A stretch of 64,000 bases of DNA from Atherinomorus stipes (lineage: Eukaryota > Chordata > Actinopteri > Atheriniformes > Atherinidae), in the NCBI GenBank assembly GCA_023101725.1, contig JALJCO010008637.1, forward strand, positions 1 to 64,000. The letters are read 5' to 3'. The notes beneath the pieces are model-generated. The model was not told the DNA's origin, did no database searches, and saw only the letters and a program-made list of their open reading frames with translations. Below, one piece after another: positions 46,995 to 58,974 of this stretch. Position 1 is the first letter of the stretch. Each line of letters begins with the position of its first letter. A program made the position numbers and the translations under genes.

Positions 46995-49155
46995 TTGGTG
47001 TACTACAGTGATTAAAGGTCTGATATTCAGCAAAAACCTACTGTAAATCATGGGTACAACAGGTATTGGACTCATGTATGCTTGTACACAGAAAACTCAT
47101 CAAAGTTTAAGTTACAATATGAGCGGACCCTGTGCAATAAGCTGAAGTAAATTTTATATTTGTGAGTTTTCTCACCTCAAGTGTGAATATCACCACCCAC
47201 GAGTTTTTAGCTTTTTTCGTGCACTGAGAAAATACAAATCATTACAACTTAGAATTTGAAATGTTTGAGAGTATGGAATGAGTGGTGGATCAATTCTGAT
47301 ACTCATGCATGAATTTTACTAACCCCTTTAAGACAAAAAAAACCCCACTTGTGTTTGAGAGCGTGGAAATTATTGTGATTTGTGCTGTCGTGACTGAATC
47401 ATGCTCACATTATATGAGAATAAATAGGATATATTGGATCAATTTAAAGATTATAAGCAATAACTAGGACACATGAACCTGTTTCTCAGAACTCTCAAAG
47501 CACTGAGAGTAACATGCACTATCAGTCTGGTTCATTCTGATCATGTGCAGTTGCTTTTATGCTACAGTGTAGACATTTTCTCAGTAAAGTCCCTTTATTT
47601 TTCTTAAAAAATTCAACTGAATTTGAGTTAAAAAATGGCAAGCTCTGAATGTCTTCATATTTCATCTCTTAAGGAAACACCGGTTATATGGAGATGATGT
47701 CATGAGTGGGTGGAGCTGGTGTACATGTTTACAGTCTGGACCCTTGGTTTCCATGGTGACCTATCAGCTCCGCCTCTGATATTGGTCAAAGCTGCAGGTG
47801 GCATCAACTGTTGTCATGGTGATACTGCTATGCTCATCACCAAGCAGAGCATGTGTTCTTGTGTGGTTTTGCGAGTGAGAGAGTGACACAAGGAGAGAGA
47901 GAGAGAACAAAAAATTACACAAGTGCGTGTTTATAAGTTAAAGTCTTGATACACAACTCTGTCACCCACTTATGCTCATACACATGCAAACCAATATGCA
48001 CACACATTCTGCAGGAAAGAGAAATGCACTGGATTTGAAATGCTGAGTGTGTGAGGTGTTGCGTCATTTTCTGTGTGTAGGATGAAGCTTGCATATCAGC
48101 TCTCTCCCACACACACACACACACACAAACACGTCTCCACACTGGCACACTCCATCAGTCTCCTACTTCCAGCCTGTTCTGTCTGTGCTGATATAGTCAG
48201 CGCTGACCACAAGCAATCACTTAATATGACCACTAACTAATGAGGCTACTGTGATTACTGTGGAACAGTTTGCCAGGAGTGTGGGCTCCGAGTTTATAAC
48301 TGGATTGAAGTATTTAGATTTATAGACATGAAAAGTTTTGCATTTACATGCTGTTGTTTTAAAAGAGCATGGTTTCCCTTTTACAGCAGCATATTAGTAC
48401 CTTTGTCTTGCAATGACATGAGACAGTGATGTGTCAGGTAACTTTATTATGACTCTGCTGACAAGACGACAAACACCCCACTTTCTAACATATTAGTGAC
48501 CTGTGATGATTGCACCAACAATGAGTTTATGTGTGTTAAAGGAACTCTATGTATCTATTTGTTCGGCTGTCAGGGGAAGAAAGATCTGTGTTGGCCTATT
48601 TGCAGTGCTGCTGATACATGTCTGTTCACCAGTAGCTGATCTGTGGTTCATGGTTTTAATGGTATGGATGCTGTTGTGAATTAATTTTTAAATTCACATT
48701 GGATGTTTGTACAAATGATATATTTAAAACCATCATAAATAACCAATGCTGTATTGTATTCCCAATTATTTGTAAATGTATTTTTGAGGACTCATGTTAT
48801 TTATACAGTGCCTTTGGTCATTTCAAAAGGTAAAATATGAATATCAAAGAAAGTAAAAGTGAGGTTTTGGTAGTCTTAGGAGAACACTTTTGTATGTGCA
48901 ATTACTGGATAACTATTAGTGTGCAAAATTATTATTCTACAAAAAATGAAATGACAATTTTCCCATCCCACTTGATTACTTTTTATCTGTTAAAGTGATG
49001 AAACAAAGTTATTATGAAACAAACATAATTTAAAAATAAACATGTCTTACAAAAAATAATAATTTTTGTATATGTATGTAAAATCAGTGGACAATATAGA
49101 CAGCCTACTATTCAATAACACCCATAAGCCTTGCATTCATGGATTCTTGTCACTG
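46995..49155. other. Intergenic or intron sequence, no gene recognised
   Basis: AT-rich with short GA and CA runs (about 47887-47905 and 48108-48126). No exon or element end is supported. Confidence 0.4.
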
Positions 49156-49160
49156 TCCGG

Positions 49161-50440
49161 GGGTCTCATTTTTAAAACTGTGTAAAGGATCCTTACTAAA
49201 AGTGTACGGACGCCCAAAACCAAAAGTTTGAGTACGCCAAAAAATATTCAGATTTATAAAACTCTGCGTACCTGCAGATCCAAGGAATTTCCCCTTTATA
49301 AATCACACTCTTCTTGGAAGTTTGCGCAGGTGAATTTGGCTCATATCCCGCCCACTACACACCCAAATTCTGCCATAAATGGTCAATGCAAAGCACCTTA
49401 TGGATATTTCTGCATATAAATGAGCCAGCTGATCTAAGGTATTTAGAGCTTAAACGTGGAGACCGAAAAGACAATAAAACGTAATTTCGTGGAAACTGAA
49501 GTGGAGGTGCTCGTTGGTGAGTTGGAGCCTCACAAAAACATTTCATTTGGGCATCACAGTGGAATCACAGATAAAGGAAAGCTTTCTGAGTGGCAGCAGG
49601 TTGTTTTGGCGGTGAATGATGTAACGGAGGTCTGTTTCAGAAGTCGCGCTGTGGAACTGTGGAGGAAATGCCGTGTCAGTGTGATTGTGTGGAGAATACA
49701 GAACACCTTTTTAGCGTAGTGCAGCAGTGTCCCCCATCGCGTCCATCTAAACATCTCCATCAGTCTTTGGTAAGGCCGCTCCACAATGGAGCGTGCTGTG
49801 GTTAGCAGCTGCTGATGCGTCGAGGTGGGCACGATTTCAGTGGAGCGGTCTGTCTGGGTCCAGTTCTTAGACAAAAGCGCTGCAAAAATAAATCTGCTTA
49901 TTAGCCAGTCATCATCACTGGGCCAGGAAATCCTGGTGATCCCTGAAAAAGTGTTCCCTTCTAATTCTCCCATCCGTAGGTCCTCCAGCAGCACCGATGC
50001 ATCCATGCGCATGCATTACACACAAGTATCCCCACGCTGTTAACATGTTTTCATCAATCAGTCTGACTGCCGCGGACCTTGTCAGAATCTGTTTGTTAAT
50101 GTGGTACAGATCTGGGCATGAAAAAGTTCCCCTTTCAGCCGACTACCAACCACCTAGCGACTTGTCTGCTAATTCAATCGCACAGAGAAACACCTGTGTG
50201 CCCGGGGGAAACTATTTCAGAGCATAAATGAATGCCCTGAACAAGGATGTTTCCACACGCCAAGTTTGGACACCGTACGTGATGACGTATTTGCGGGACA
50301 AATCGTTCAGCCAGTGATAGTGCAGTAATAGTGCACCACTTCTGGCAGAAAAAGGAGGAACCTTTTTATGCCCAGATCTGTAAATGTATCACCCCGATGA
50401 TCACTGGTAGAGGAATATGATAATGAGAAAACTTTGATGT
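49161..50440. mobile_element. PIF/Harbinger transposon remnant with two opposed ORF pieces
   Basis: The left end reads GGTCTCATTTTTAAAACTGTG, like the termini of fish Harbinger elements. On the plus strand (about 49477-49640) a frame reads KRNFVETEVEVLVGELEPHK and NISFGHHSGITDKGKLSEWQ, the Myb/SANT-like DNA-binding protein that accompanies Harbinger transposases. On the minus strand (about 49850-49690) TARSIVERPYQRLMEMFRW and KVFCILHTI match the TRSIVERT.G.LK.RFR..V..I..LHNI block near the end of the Harbinger DDE transposase. The right terminus was not found. A MITE (50107-50380) has inserted in it. Both frames are decayed. Confidence 0.75.
50107..50380 (+). mobile_element. 274-bp MITE, CAGATCTGGGC family (copy 1)
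   Basis: The ends are CAGATCTGGGCATGAAAAAG and its near-inverse, flanked by TA (50105-50106 and 50381-50382). The interior is almost identical to 61509-61796. It sits inside the Harbinger remnant and so inserted later. TA target and TIRs point to Tc1/mariner-type mobilisation. Confidence 0.9.
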
Positions 50441-50472
50441 TGATTTAACATACAAGTTTGCTTACAGGCCAG

Positions 50473-50862
50473 TCAGTCATTTTCTGTACCACTTATCCAG
50501 TTCAGGGTCGCGGGGGTTGCTGGAGCCCATCCCAGCTATTATCAGGCGAGAGGCGGGGTACACCCTGGACAGGTCGCCAGTCTGTCGCAGGGCCAACACA
50601 GAGAGACAGACAACCATTCACGCCCACATTCATTCCTAGGGGCAATTTAGAGTGATCAATTAACCTAGCATGTATGTCTTTGGACTGTGGGAGGAAGCCG
50701 GAGTACCCGGAGAGAACCCACGCATACACGGGGAGAACATGCAAACTCCACACAGGAAGGCCACAGTTGGAATTGTTCAAACCCCCTCCCCAGCCGGGAA
50801 TCGAACCGGCGACCTTCTTACTGTGAGGCTGCGGTGCTAACCACCACACCACCGTGCACCGT
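50473..50862 (-). mobile_element. tRNA-headed SINE-like repeat
   Basis: On the minus strand the 5' part reads GGTGGTTAGCACCGCAGCCT, an A-box-like stretch, and about 30 bases later GGTCGCCGGTTCGATTCCC, a B-box-like stretch, as in RNA polymerase III promoters derived from tRNA. The rest is a conserved body found dispersed across many fish genomes, with GGACTGTGGGAGGAAGCCGG readable on the plus strand. It follows the Harbinger remnant directly and may have truncated it. Confidence 0.65.
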
Positions 50863-50989
50863 TTTACTTATTTGAAAGGTTCTATAGTTTCAGCTTACCT
50901 GCAGCATAAATAACACTGCTGGTTTGAATCCTATAAAGTCAATTTATGATTAAAATTTGATATGAAGAGGGAATTAAATGTTTGAGTAT

Positions 50990-51075
50990 GGCAGGACATA
51001 AGGAGAGTGAGGCCGGGGCTCGATCCCCAGTTTCCCATTTAAAAGTCATATGTGCTAACCAGTCTGCCAAAGGGT
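50990..51075 (-). repeat. Possible second tRNA-like SINE head
   Basis: On the minus strand TGGTTAGCACATATGAC is followed by GGGGATCGAGCCCCGG, resembling A- and B-box spacing. No body or tail was traced. Confidence 0.3.
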
Positions 51076-51599
51076 TACATCTACAGCCTCATCTCCAGGG
51101 CATATTATCACTTGGACGCAAGTGACAGGACCCCGCTCTGCCAGTAGAGGAATCATTCACAGTGTGGTTTCAACTGTTTGTCCAGCAGCCTCTCAGATGG
51201 TGTTCTGAGGTGGAGCATTCCTCTGTAAATTTCTCTTTTAACAAAAGGTAGACATCCCTGGTCAAGAAAGTAAAAGTCCTTTTCAGACATTGTTCTAACC
51301 AATCACTAAACCAGCTGAATTTGATTAGCACAGCTCCTCTTGTAGCTGCACAATCTATTCAGGAAGCATGATCCGTAATGTCAGCACATCTGCACATGTG
51401 CAGAAAAGAATACTTCCGGATTGCTGCTGAATATACTGGCTTTATGTCCTGAAAATAACTTCCATCCTTAAAAAAAATTGTAACAGATGTAGAAATTAAC
51501 AATATTGATGTTGAGGTGATGAATAAGTCCTGATAAAAAACCGTTTCATTCCATGAAGTCATGCTAAATATCCATAAAATTCAGATCTAAGATGATGTT

Positions 51600-52211
51600 C
51601 TGACATAATTAAACGTGATTTCAACGGCAGTATCAGCTGTGCACGTTCCGGCGATATGCTTGTTCTCAGCACATCAGCAGGTGAAGAGAAGCGCGATCGT
51701 TTCCATCTTCAGCTTCTCGGTAGAGTTTAAACTGATATTTGTATCTGAGTTTCAGCTGGTTGACGTGTTTTCAGGCGTGTGCGTCTGAGGCAAGTACCTC
51801 CGTCTGAGGCGCCATGAGCACTCATCTCGTGGATGTGCGTGTGCGTCTGTGGGTGGTCACATCACAAAGAAACTCAGAGAGCAGTGACATGCTGTCATGT
51901 AAATTTGGTGATTAACATCAGCTTAGTTTTTAATCCAAAGCTCAATATAAACCTGTTCTAGAGGAAATGAGACCTGAAACCAGTTTGTGAGCTGGTTCTG
52001 GATAGAAAACCAGATAACAATAAATTAACCTGACTTTGTAAGCGGTGCTACTTGGCTGTGATGTTAAAGTTTAGTGAACTTGTTGATAAAACACAAGACA
52101 GTTGATATTTGTTAATTTTTTCTCTGTTACTGCACCGAAGCAAAACCAAACCATGACCTGTGTACCTAGGTACATACCGAACCGTGATTTTTATGTACCG
52201 TTACAGCCCTA
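51600..52211 (-). mobile_element. hAT-type element, one end recognisable
   Basis: The right end, reverse complemented, reads TAGGGCTGTAACGGTACATA and then CACGGTTCGGTATGTACC, a very common hAT terminus in fish. The opposite end was not found, so the left limit is approximate. Interior GC-richer sequence near 51640-51870 may be part of it. Confidence 0.5.
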
Positions 52212-52214
52212 CTT

Positions 52215-52480
52215 AAAACGTTTGATGGTTCTGAGGTTACAGCCCAATATCTTAGCAATTTCAAGATAATTGTAACCTTTTGAACAATGTTTTTTTGTTA
52301 ATCAGTTCAGTCAGTTTAGTCTCATTTTGGCCCATTTTCCTGAGGAAAGGAAGATGCCACATTCTCCATCGTTACGTTAATACACATCACCCGATATGCT
52401 TACACCACATAAGCATCTGGATTTATAACACTTGGAGTTGGGAAATATGCATAAAATGATGATGTATTTAAAATGCCTAG
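52215..52480 (-). mobile_element. Diverged Tc1-type fragment
   Basis: TTTGGCCCATTTTCCTGAGG, GGAAAGGAAGATGCC and the later CACCCGATATGCTTA mirror the right part of the complete element at 30387-31932 (CCATTTTGCCAAAGGAAAGG and CACCTGATATGCTTA). It is an older relative with the ends eroded. Confidence 0.5.
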
Positions 52481-52671
52481 TGTGCATGCAGTGTATACGA
52501 AAGCCAGAGATGGACATTCTAATTTTAATAGTTATAATAAATCGAGGTAAACCGCTACAGATGTACTGAAGGTACATCTGTAGCGTAATAAAATGTCTGC
52601 ATCGTCAAATCTCTACACTAGATATTCCACACAGCAGGTCACCGGCAGCCATCAGTGAAGTGAGTACAACA

Positions 52672-52790
52672 AAGCCAGGTCCCGATCAGGGTTCAGGACG
52701 CAGACTGCATCATGAAACTAGGTCCCGGTCAGGGTTCGGGATGCAGATGGTTTGTGAAACCAGGTTCTGATCAGGGTTCAGGGTGACTGC
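52672..52790. repeat. Three-copy minisatellite, about 42-bp unit
   Basis: AGGTCCCGATCAGGGTTCAG, AGGTCCCGGTCAGGGTTCGG and AGGTTCTGATCAGGGTTCAG recur at about 42-base spacing, each preceded by AAA(G/C)(C/T). Confidence 0.75.
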
Positions 52791-52799
52791 ATGGGTGGA

Positions 52800-53905
52800 A
52801 GGTTTCCATCCCATTTTTAATAAAAAAAATAAATAAATAAATAACCCATACATCATTATTCATTTTTAGAACAAAATGATTAAATAATAATAATAATAAT
52901 CAAATAAGGAGTAAATGCAACACACTAAATGCATTTTTGTGCACCATATGCTAAATCTCATTTCTGTATTGTGAATGAGCAAATAAAAAAACCCACTCTG
53001 CCACTGGAAAACTGGATTAGAATGAATTTGTTTAGTAACTTATGTGTGTTTTGTTATATCCTAATAATGGCTGCAACACTTTAAAGCTACCCATATGGAA
53101 AAGATATAGATAAATCTTATCTGTATTGTCTGAAACTTGTATGTAATGCATATGAGAGTGAAACCAGATATAAAATCTATAGAAAAATAGTATAAAAGAA
53201 AACTTATATGATTTGGGTACTTCTAAGAACAATATATGACCGTAATTCCGCATACAATATCCTTATAAGAAAAATTTAGTATCAAACTTATATGAGTCAG
53301 ATAAATATAAGTGAAACTAAGCTATTGTAGTTAACATAGAAAACACTTACAAAATTTACTTGTGATGACAACTATAAGACATTCAACTAAGAATCAACAC
53401 AATACAACAATAAAATTAAGGAAAGATCTCAAATTCACTAAAAGCATTAAAAAAGTAAAAGTAATAACGGACAGTTTAAATATTTCTAAGTTTAGCATTT
53501 TTGCATATAGCCAGGCATATTCTTAATATAATTCTATGAACATAACTGTTTTCCTTAAGGGTAATGTTAATTGACATTCAAAGAACTAATATACCCAATA
53601 AATTTGACAAATAAATCAACATAGCAAATATTTGAAATCCCTCTAAAAGAACAAATAAAAGTAGAAATAAATATTTGTAGAAAGTCTTTAATCTTGCACA
53701 AAATCAGCAGATCAAGAAATTGCACATTAAGATCTACAAAGAAAATAGTAAGATATGTCTTTACATGACCCAAATTCATTATGACAGTGCTGTAGGAACT
53801 GTTTTACCACCACACCACTATTCTTTTGCAATGACATTGAAATACATAGTTGATATCATGCATAACATTGCAAAATGTTTCAAATGTTAGATGAACATTT
53901 TAAAA
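52800..53905. other. AT-rich 3' flank of the transposase gene
   Basis: No exon recognised. Several copies of a CTTATATGA-like motif occur near 53203 and 53286, with related TTATAAGA and CATATGAG phrases between 53130 and 53290. Such clustered short motifs could be subterminal transposase-binding repeats of the adjacent CACTA-like gene, but no terminal inverted repeat was found. Confidence 0.3.
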
Positions 53906-53910
53906 TTTAA

Positions 53911-56900
53911 TCATTTACAGTAATATGTGTTCAATAGCTGACATACAATAGAGCTGGACTGTGGACACTGAATGTACATACATGGTTTAACTATCTCAGT
54001 GACATTTATGGCTTTGTAAAAGCCAGTGGGAAAGTGAACAGCTGACATATAGCTCAGTTCAGTTCGGATAAGAGAACCTCTGGCTAACTTTTGGACTGTG
54101 CAATTACCATATTTCCCAATGGCATATAGACACTGATCACCCATGTCAACGAAGTGCGAGACAGCAAAAATACTTCCATCCTTTAAGAGCACGACAGAGT
54201 TGTTTCTTTGTTTTGTTTTGCTGTAGGAATGACCATGAACAACATCTCCATTTACGACGATTCTCTTGTAGTAACTGACCACAGAGTTTGTGGAAACCTC
54301 TCTGACTGTGTGGAGAGCCACTTGGTCACTCTGAGATATTAATCTTACATTTGGTGGACCAAGGGCAGTCACCTCAGTAAACTTTTTATACCTCTTGCCA
54401 TGCTGGTTTCCTTGTCTCATTTCATTGCAGAAATCTTTAACTTCTGCAGGTGCATCTGTTAAAAACTGCTTTGCTAAACGGGGGAAAGCACGGGACAATG
54501 CCACTCGTTTGCATATTTGTTGTGGTACAGCTTGGCTACTTTTTATTTGTTTCAAGAGGTACCCATTGAAATTTTCAAACATAAAGGCAGAGTGAGCCCA
54601 TAAAGGACCCCATTGCACAACACTTTTACTCAAATGTACCAGTGAATGAACATTAAATGTCATGTGCTCTTTCCCATAGAGTGACTGTACACCTCCAACA
54701 AAGTACACTAGTACATCATGTGCATGGTTTATTGTTTCAATATTTAATTCTGTACCCAAGAGAATGCCTATGCCCTCTACCAGTAATGCCCAGTGAGAGT
54801 GATACTTCTGTGGAAGTATCCTTTTCAGAACTGGCAAGCTGTAGTACAAAAGCCAATGCTGCCACTCATGAGCTTTCCAGAATTTGCGTTCAGTTAAGGA
54901 TCTTGGAACTCTAGCAACAATACCTGGAGGTTTAATAGACAAGAGGTTTTTGTCTATGCTGGCTGTTTGTGCACCAATATACCATGGTTCAGAAATGTTT
55001 TTAGAATCTATCCATAGAGCAGCCATGTATCTGCACACACCAAGCAGCACACAGTGCATGTAGTCAGATCATCGATTAGATCAAACAATGGTAAATCTGC
55101 GAGAGGAGATGAGCCCTTTATGCCCAATATAATCTTCTGTTCTCTTTCAGCTATTTTTCCTATTTCGACTGTGGTTTTATGATTTCTATCACTTGGCTTT
55201 TCATCAGGACATGCGTAAACCCTTGTGTTTCCTTTCCCTTTCCTTGTTTGCATTCCAGGGTGAAGGCAAGCTCCGCAGCCAAACTCACCATTGAATTGCT
55301 TAAAGTTCTGTAGCAGCGGCCTTGCTACTGCATCACACACACAACACAAAGTGTGCACTTTTATGTGCCTCAGTGACTGATCACGAGGATCCTGCCAATC
55401 AAAACCAGCTTGAGAAAGATTTGTACACTCCTCAACAAACGGTTTAAAGAAGCAGGCCATGTCTGGCTTTTTGGATCCAAACCATAAGGCACATAAAAGT
55501 ACATGTTTATCTCTACTTTCAGGTGGTGTCTCATTAACACAACACAATATTGGCCAGATGCTAAATTTGGAGGACTGAAAAACTGGTACACCATCACAAT
55601 TGAATGTGAGGGATAGAAAATCCTCTTTGCAGTTTGACTTTAAGGTCTGATACAAGCTGCCATCACATATGTCCTTTATTACATGCCTCCCACTGACATC
55701 AGCACGAAAACATAAATCATGCATGCCGTGGTTCTCAAGAATATCTTTCAGCTGACCCTTTAATGGTATACTAATGAAAAAATGGCCTTCCTCTAAACTG
55801 GCTTTCACTGTAGTGGATAAGGAACATGGTACACATGTAAGCATTTCTTCAGGAGACAGTGAAGAACCAATGTACTTAGTACAAACTTTACAGTAATGAT
55901 GTCGTTCAAACTGCTCAGTAATATCAGCAAATGGTTTCTCCAGAAAATACTTGCTTGTTGGAACTGCAGTAGTCCCAGCAGAATGCAACTTCAGTAGTTT
56001 CAGAAGGTCCTCCATTAATACACCTGTAGTGTTGTGTCTCAATGCAAAGGAAAGAATCGAGATGATGCTTTGCTCTTCTGTTAGTCCATAGGAGGAGTGA
56101 ACATCACCTTCTTCTTGAGGAAAATTCTCCTGAATGGGTGAAGAAGCAATGCGTTACAACTGAGCAGATTTCACTTGTTTTGGCACACTGCACTTGGCGT
56201 AGAACATAACCCGAGATCCAGAGGAAAACATTTTAATTCTTTTTTTCACATGAACTAAGTATTAAGTTGGTAAAACACACATTGCAAGGACTATTTTGTT
56301 TTTACCTTATTTTACAACACATGCACAACAGAACTTCAGTGAATGTAAGCAGATAACTTTAACACAGTTCAAGAACTGTTTATAAAATGACATGGTCCAC
56401 TGAAATGTTACAGCTAATTAATACTCATTTAACATATTTACACAAAATGTTTATAGAAAAAGTGGTTTATGTATCAACTTATAACTCATTTACTTTTCAA
56501 TAGCCATAGGCCACTGGTCCAGGAGAAGCTAATTGAATCATTTCTATGTGTTACCAATTCTGATCAAAATAATAATAATAATAAAAATCCCAGAGTCAAA
56601 TAAAAATCAATTGACTTTCATTTCCCGAAAGAATGAAAATCTGAATATCTCTTCAAAATTGATTTCTGCCTCTTTTAGAGAGCTGTCCAGTTGAAAAAAG
56701 TGAAATAAACACGAACAAAGTCCTGATGTGTAGTACAGTGTACATTAGGGCTGAACAATTTTAGGAAAAACATCTAAATGTGATTTTTCTGGTAGATGCA
56801 ATTTCAATTCGATTCACAATAAGCTTCAGTGCAATATTGATAATGGACAGTTACATTTACAAAAGACAGAAATATCCATTATACCATCTAAACATCAAAA

Positions 56901-58645
56901 GCTGCTAATCTTAATCAAGGATGAAAACTAAAGGTAAGACTTAGCTAACTTGCATGCATTTATTCAAAAAAATGTATGTGCATTCACTTGCGTTCCAAGG
57001 ATTTTCAGATCCCCCTGCAGTCCTTACTCCCTCTACCACTTATTGTTGTTCATATCAGGAAGTCTGCATGTTACTCTACACAACTGAATTTCCCTCAGGA
57101 TGAATAAAGTATATATGTATCTACATACCTATTTGTTTACTTTTAATACCACTACTTGAACAACTGTAAAAGTCCAGTGTAACTGGGTCATTTTTAATAT
57201 TTTGATCATTCTAATCACAATGCCCTGAAAAATATAATAAATTCATAATATCTTTTCATAATACACTTCCTATAACCTATGTAGGTTATTTTTAAGAAGT
57301 GAAAATTACAAACCAGGGAATTTATTATTTTGACACTATTTTGGAACAACATTAAAAGTAAAGTTGGCCAGGCCACAGCCTCACACATGTGAGGTCATCT
57401 TAAAGCTATGATTGCCCTCTCTAAGAAACTTGAGGAATTGGCAGAGTGGCATGTATAGAATGAAAGATATGAGCAGAAAATCAATGTGTACATGTAACAG
57501 CGCACAAAAATCCATTGCTGTGTCTCAGGAGATGTTATAGCAACATTTTTAAATGTTCCTCCAATGATGAATGAATCAATGTTATAATGTAATTAACCTT
57601 AAATCTCACCTGTACCACTGTAGAAGGTCCTGCTCTTTGATCTTGTCTTTGCGTAGCACTAGCATCTTCATTTTTGTCCTGAGAAGGATACAAATAAACC
57701 ACTTGTTACAGAGAAAGGGAGTGATGGAAGGGGAACTGATTATTTGACAGTGAAGATTTGCCTTACCTCTGGAATTGCAAGAGGTTCAGCTCTCTGTTCT
57801 TCTGTCTGACTATAGTCTTCCTCACTTCTCTAAGAATGAAAATAAAGAACAGATATGTTACTATAATATAAATATGACAAACATATAAAGGCTTTTGTCT
57901 GTAGTTTTGACTCACCTGAGGCACTGTGAGAGGTTCTGCAAGCAGCTCACTTCTTCGGGTGTCATCTTCATTATCCTGAGAGGTTCATAAATCAATTACA
58001 GAATAGATAAATAAATTACTGATGTGACAGATGACCCAATAAAAGTATCAGGACTGACTTTGACAATTCACACAACTAAATGATCGACTATGCTTCTCAT
58101 CTCTACATTGTAAAGTGCAGAAGAGCCTTGGTGTGCACATGTAACGAGAATGAAAGTAAGAGGGCCGAATCTGATCTCATTGTCAAAGAAAGAGAGCATT
58201 TAAATGTATTAATTTATTTTAATTTATACTAATTAATTTATTTTTCGGGCGGGGATCCTTACCTGTGGACCTGTGAGACGAGTTTCTGCTCTCAGTTCTC
58301 TCTGGGTATCATCTTCTTCATTTTCCTTAAAATCATACAAATAAACGACTCGTTTCAAACAGACTTCACACAGCTGGGACATAAAGGACAAAGGAATAAA
58401 TTGCACTCACGTGTGGTTGCGTGTTGTGCTTCCCAATGTCAGTCAGAGCTTGCTTGATTTTTCTAATGAAACGATGAACAGCAACTTTCAGTAACTTTCA
58501 TAGCAGTGTCGACAACACCAAACATTAGCTGCATTACAACAGTGCGCATACCTTTTTTCCATCTGGTCAAAGTACGAGTAGGAACGTTTCTCCGCAGCCA
58601 GTCTCTTTCAGTTGTGTCGGATGTAACGAGTTTTCTTTTCTGCAT
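53911..58645 (-). pseudogene. CACTA/EnSpm-type (TNP2-like) transposase, seven exons, one frameshift
   Basis: Predicted exons are 58552-58645 (ATG, MQKRKLVTSDTTERDWLRRN), 58411-58448, 58263-58325, 57916-57975, 57767-57829, 57610-57678 and 53911-56129, all with GT-AG borders and compatible phases. The last exon has an N-terminal Cys-pair region (CKVC..CVPC). It then shows the TNP2 pattern NCDGVPVFQSSKFSIWPIL, LWFGSKKPDM and FGCGACLHPG, then DYMHCVLLGVC and a DUF4218-like end (HMTFNVHSLVHLSKSV, WAHSAFMFENFNGYLL). This is the layout of CMC (CACTA/Mirage/Chapaev) transposases. Near 55060-55075 the frame slips by one base between LIDDLT and DYMHCV. The exon is 2219 nt, one short of a multiple of three, as a single deletion would give. 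Without the slip the protein would be about 868 residues. A divergent BEN gene starts about 330 bases away. Confidence 0.8.
56200..57600. other. Intron 6 of the transposase gene with element fragments
   Basis: AT-rich. TAGGGCTGAACAATTTTAGG near 56747 resembles a hAT end, without a partner. At about 57040-57117 the order GAATTTCCCTCAGGATGAAT, AATAAAGTATATATGTATCT resembles a LINE 3' tail on the plus strand. Neither disturbs the flanking splice sites. Confidence 0.4.
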
Positions 58646-58974
58646 TGCCGTTTCAGTCAGTTGACTCTAGTTTCCCCGGAAAACGGATATTACCGCTAAA
58701 ACCATGGAGGGTGAAGCAGTGGTCTTTGGTGTAGACGGCGTAGTCCATGAGGTTAAAGCATTTGCTTTGAGCTCCGAGGGCCGTGATTTGTTAAGAGTAC
58801 GGTCAAATATCAGGAAACACCAATCACAGGTAAGGTAGGGCGGAAAATCCCACAACGTACCTGGCAGCTCAACGCGAGACCTTGAACGTGGTCACGCGAG
58901 AATATCGGATAGATTGCGTAGAGCGGTAAGGTGGACCGTTAATGCAGCTTCGCCTTGTGTGCGTTTTGTAAAAG
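58646..58974. promoter_or_regulatory. Shared divergent promoter region
   Basis: 329 bases separate the ATG of the minus-strand transposase gene from the ATG of the plus-strand BEN gene. The region is GC-richer than its surroundings, with several CpGs and no obvious TATA box, as in bidirectional CpG-type promoters. It also contains a 42-codon plus-strand frame with a good splice donor (58704-58829). Transcription start sites are not visible from sequence. Confidence 0.5.
58704..58829 (+). CDS. Candidate alternative first exon in the divergent region
   Basis: The ATG at 58704 (ACCATGG context, a strong Kozak match) opens a 42-codon frame reading MEGEAVVFGVDGVVHEVKAF and ending RSNIRKHQSQ at a consensus donor CACAG/GTAAGG, phase 0. 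It cannot join BEN exon 2, which needs phase 1, but could join exon 4 or 6, which begin in phase 0. I do not recognise the peptide. It may be chance; the Kozak match, open frame and donor together make it worth noting. Confidence 0.3.

Noticed and set aside
58667..58855. 62-codon minus-strand frame in the divergent region
   Set aside because: It lies opposite the better-supported plus-strand frame with a Kozak ATG and donor, and has no motif.
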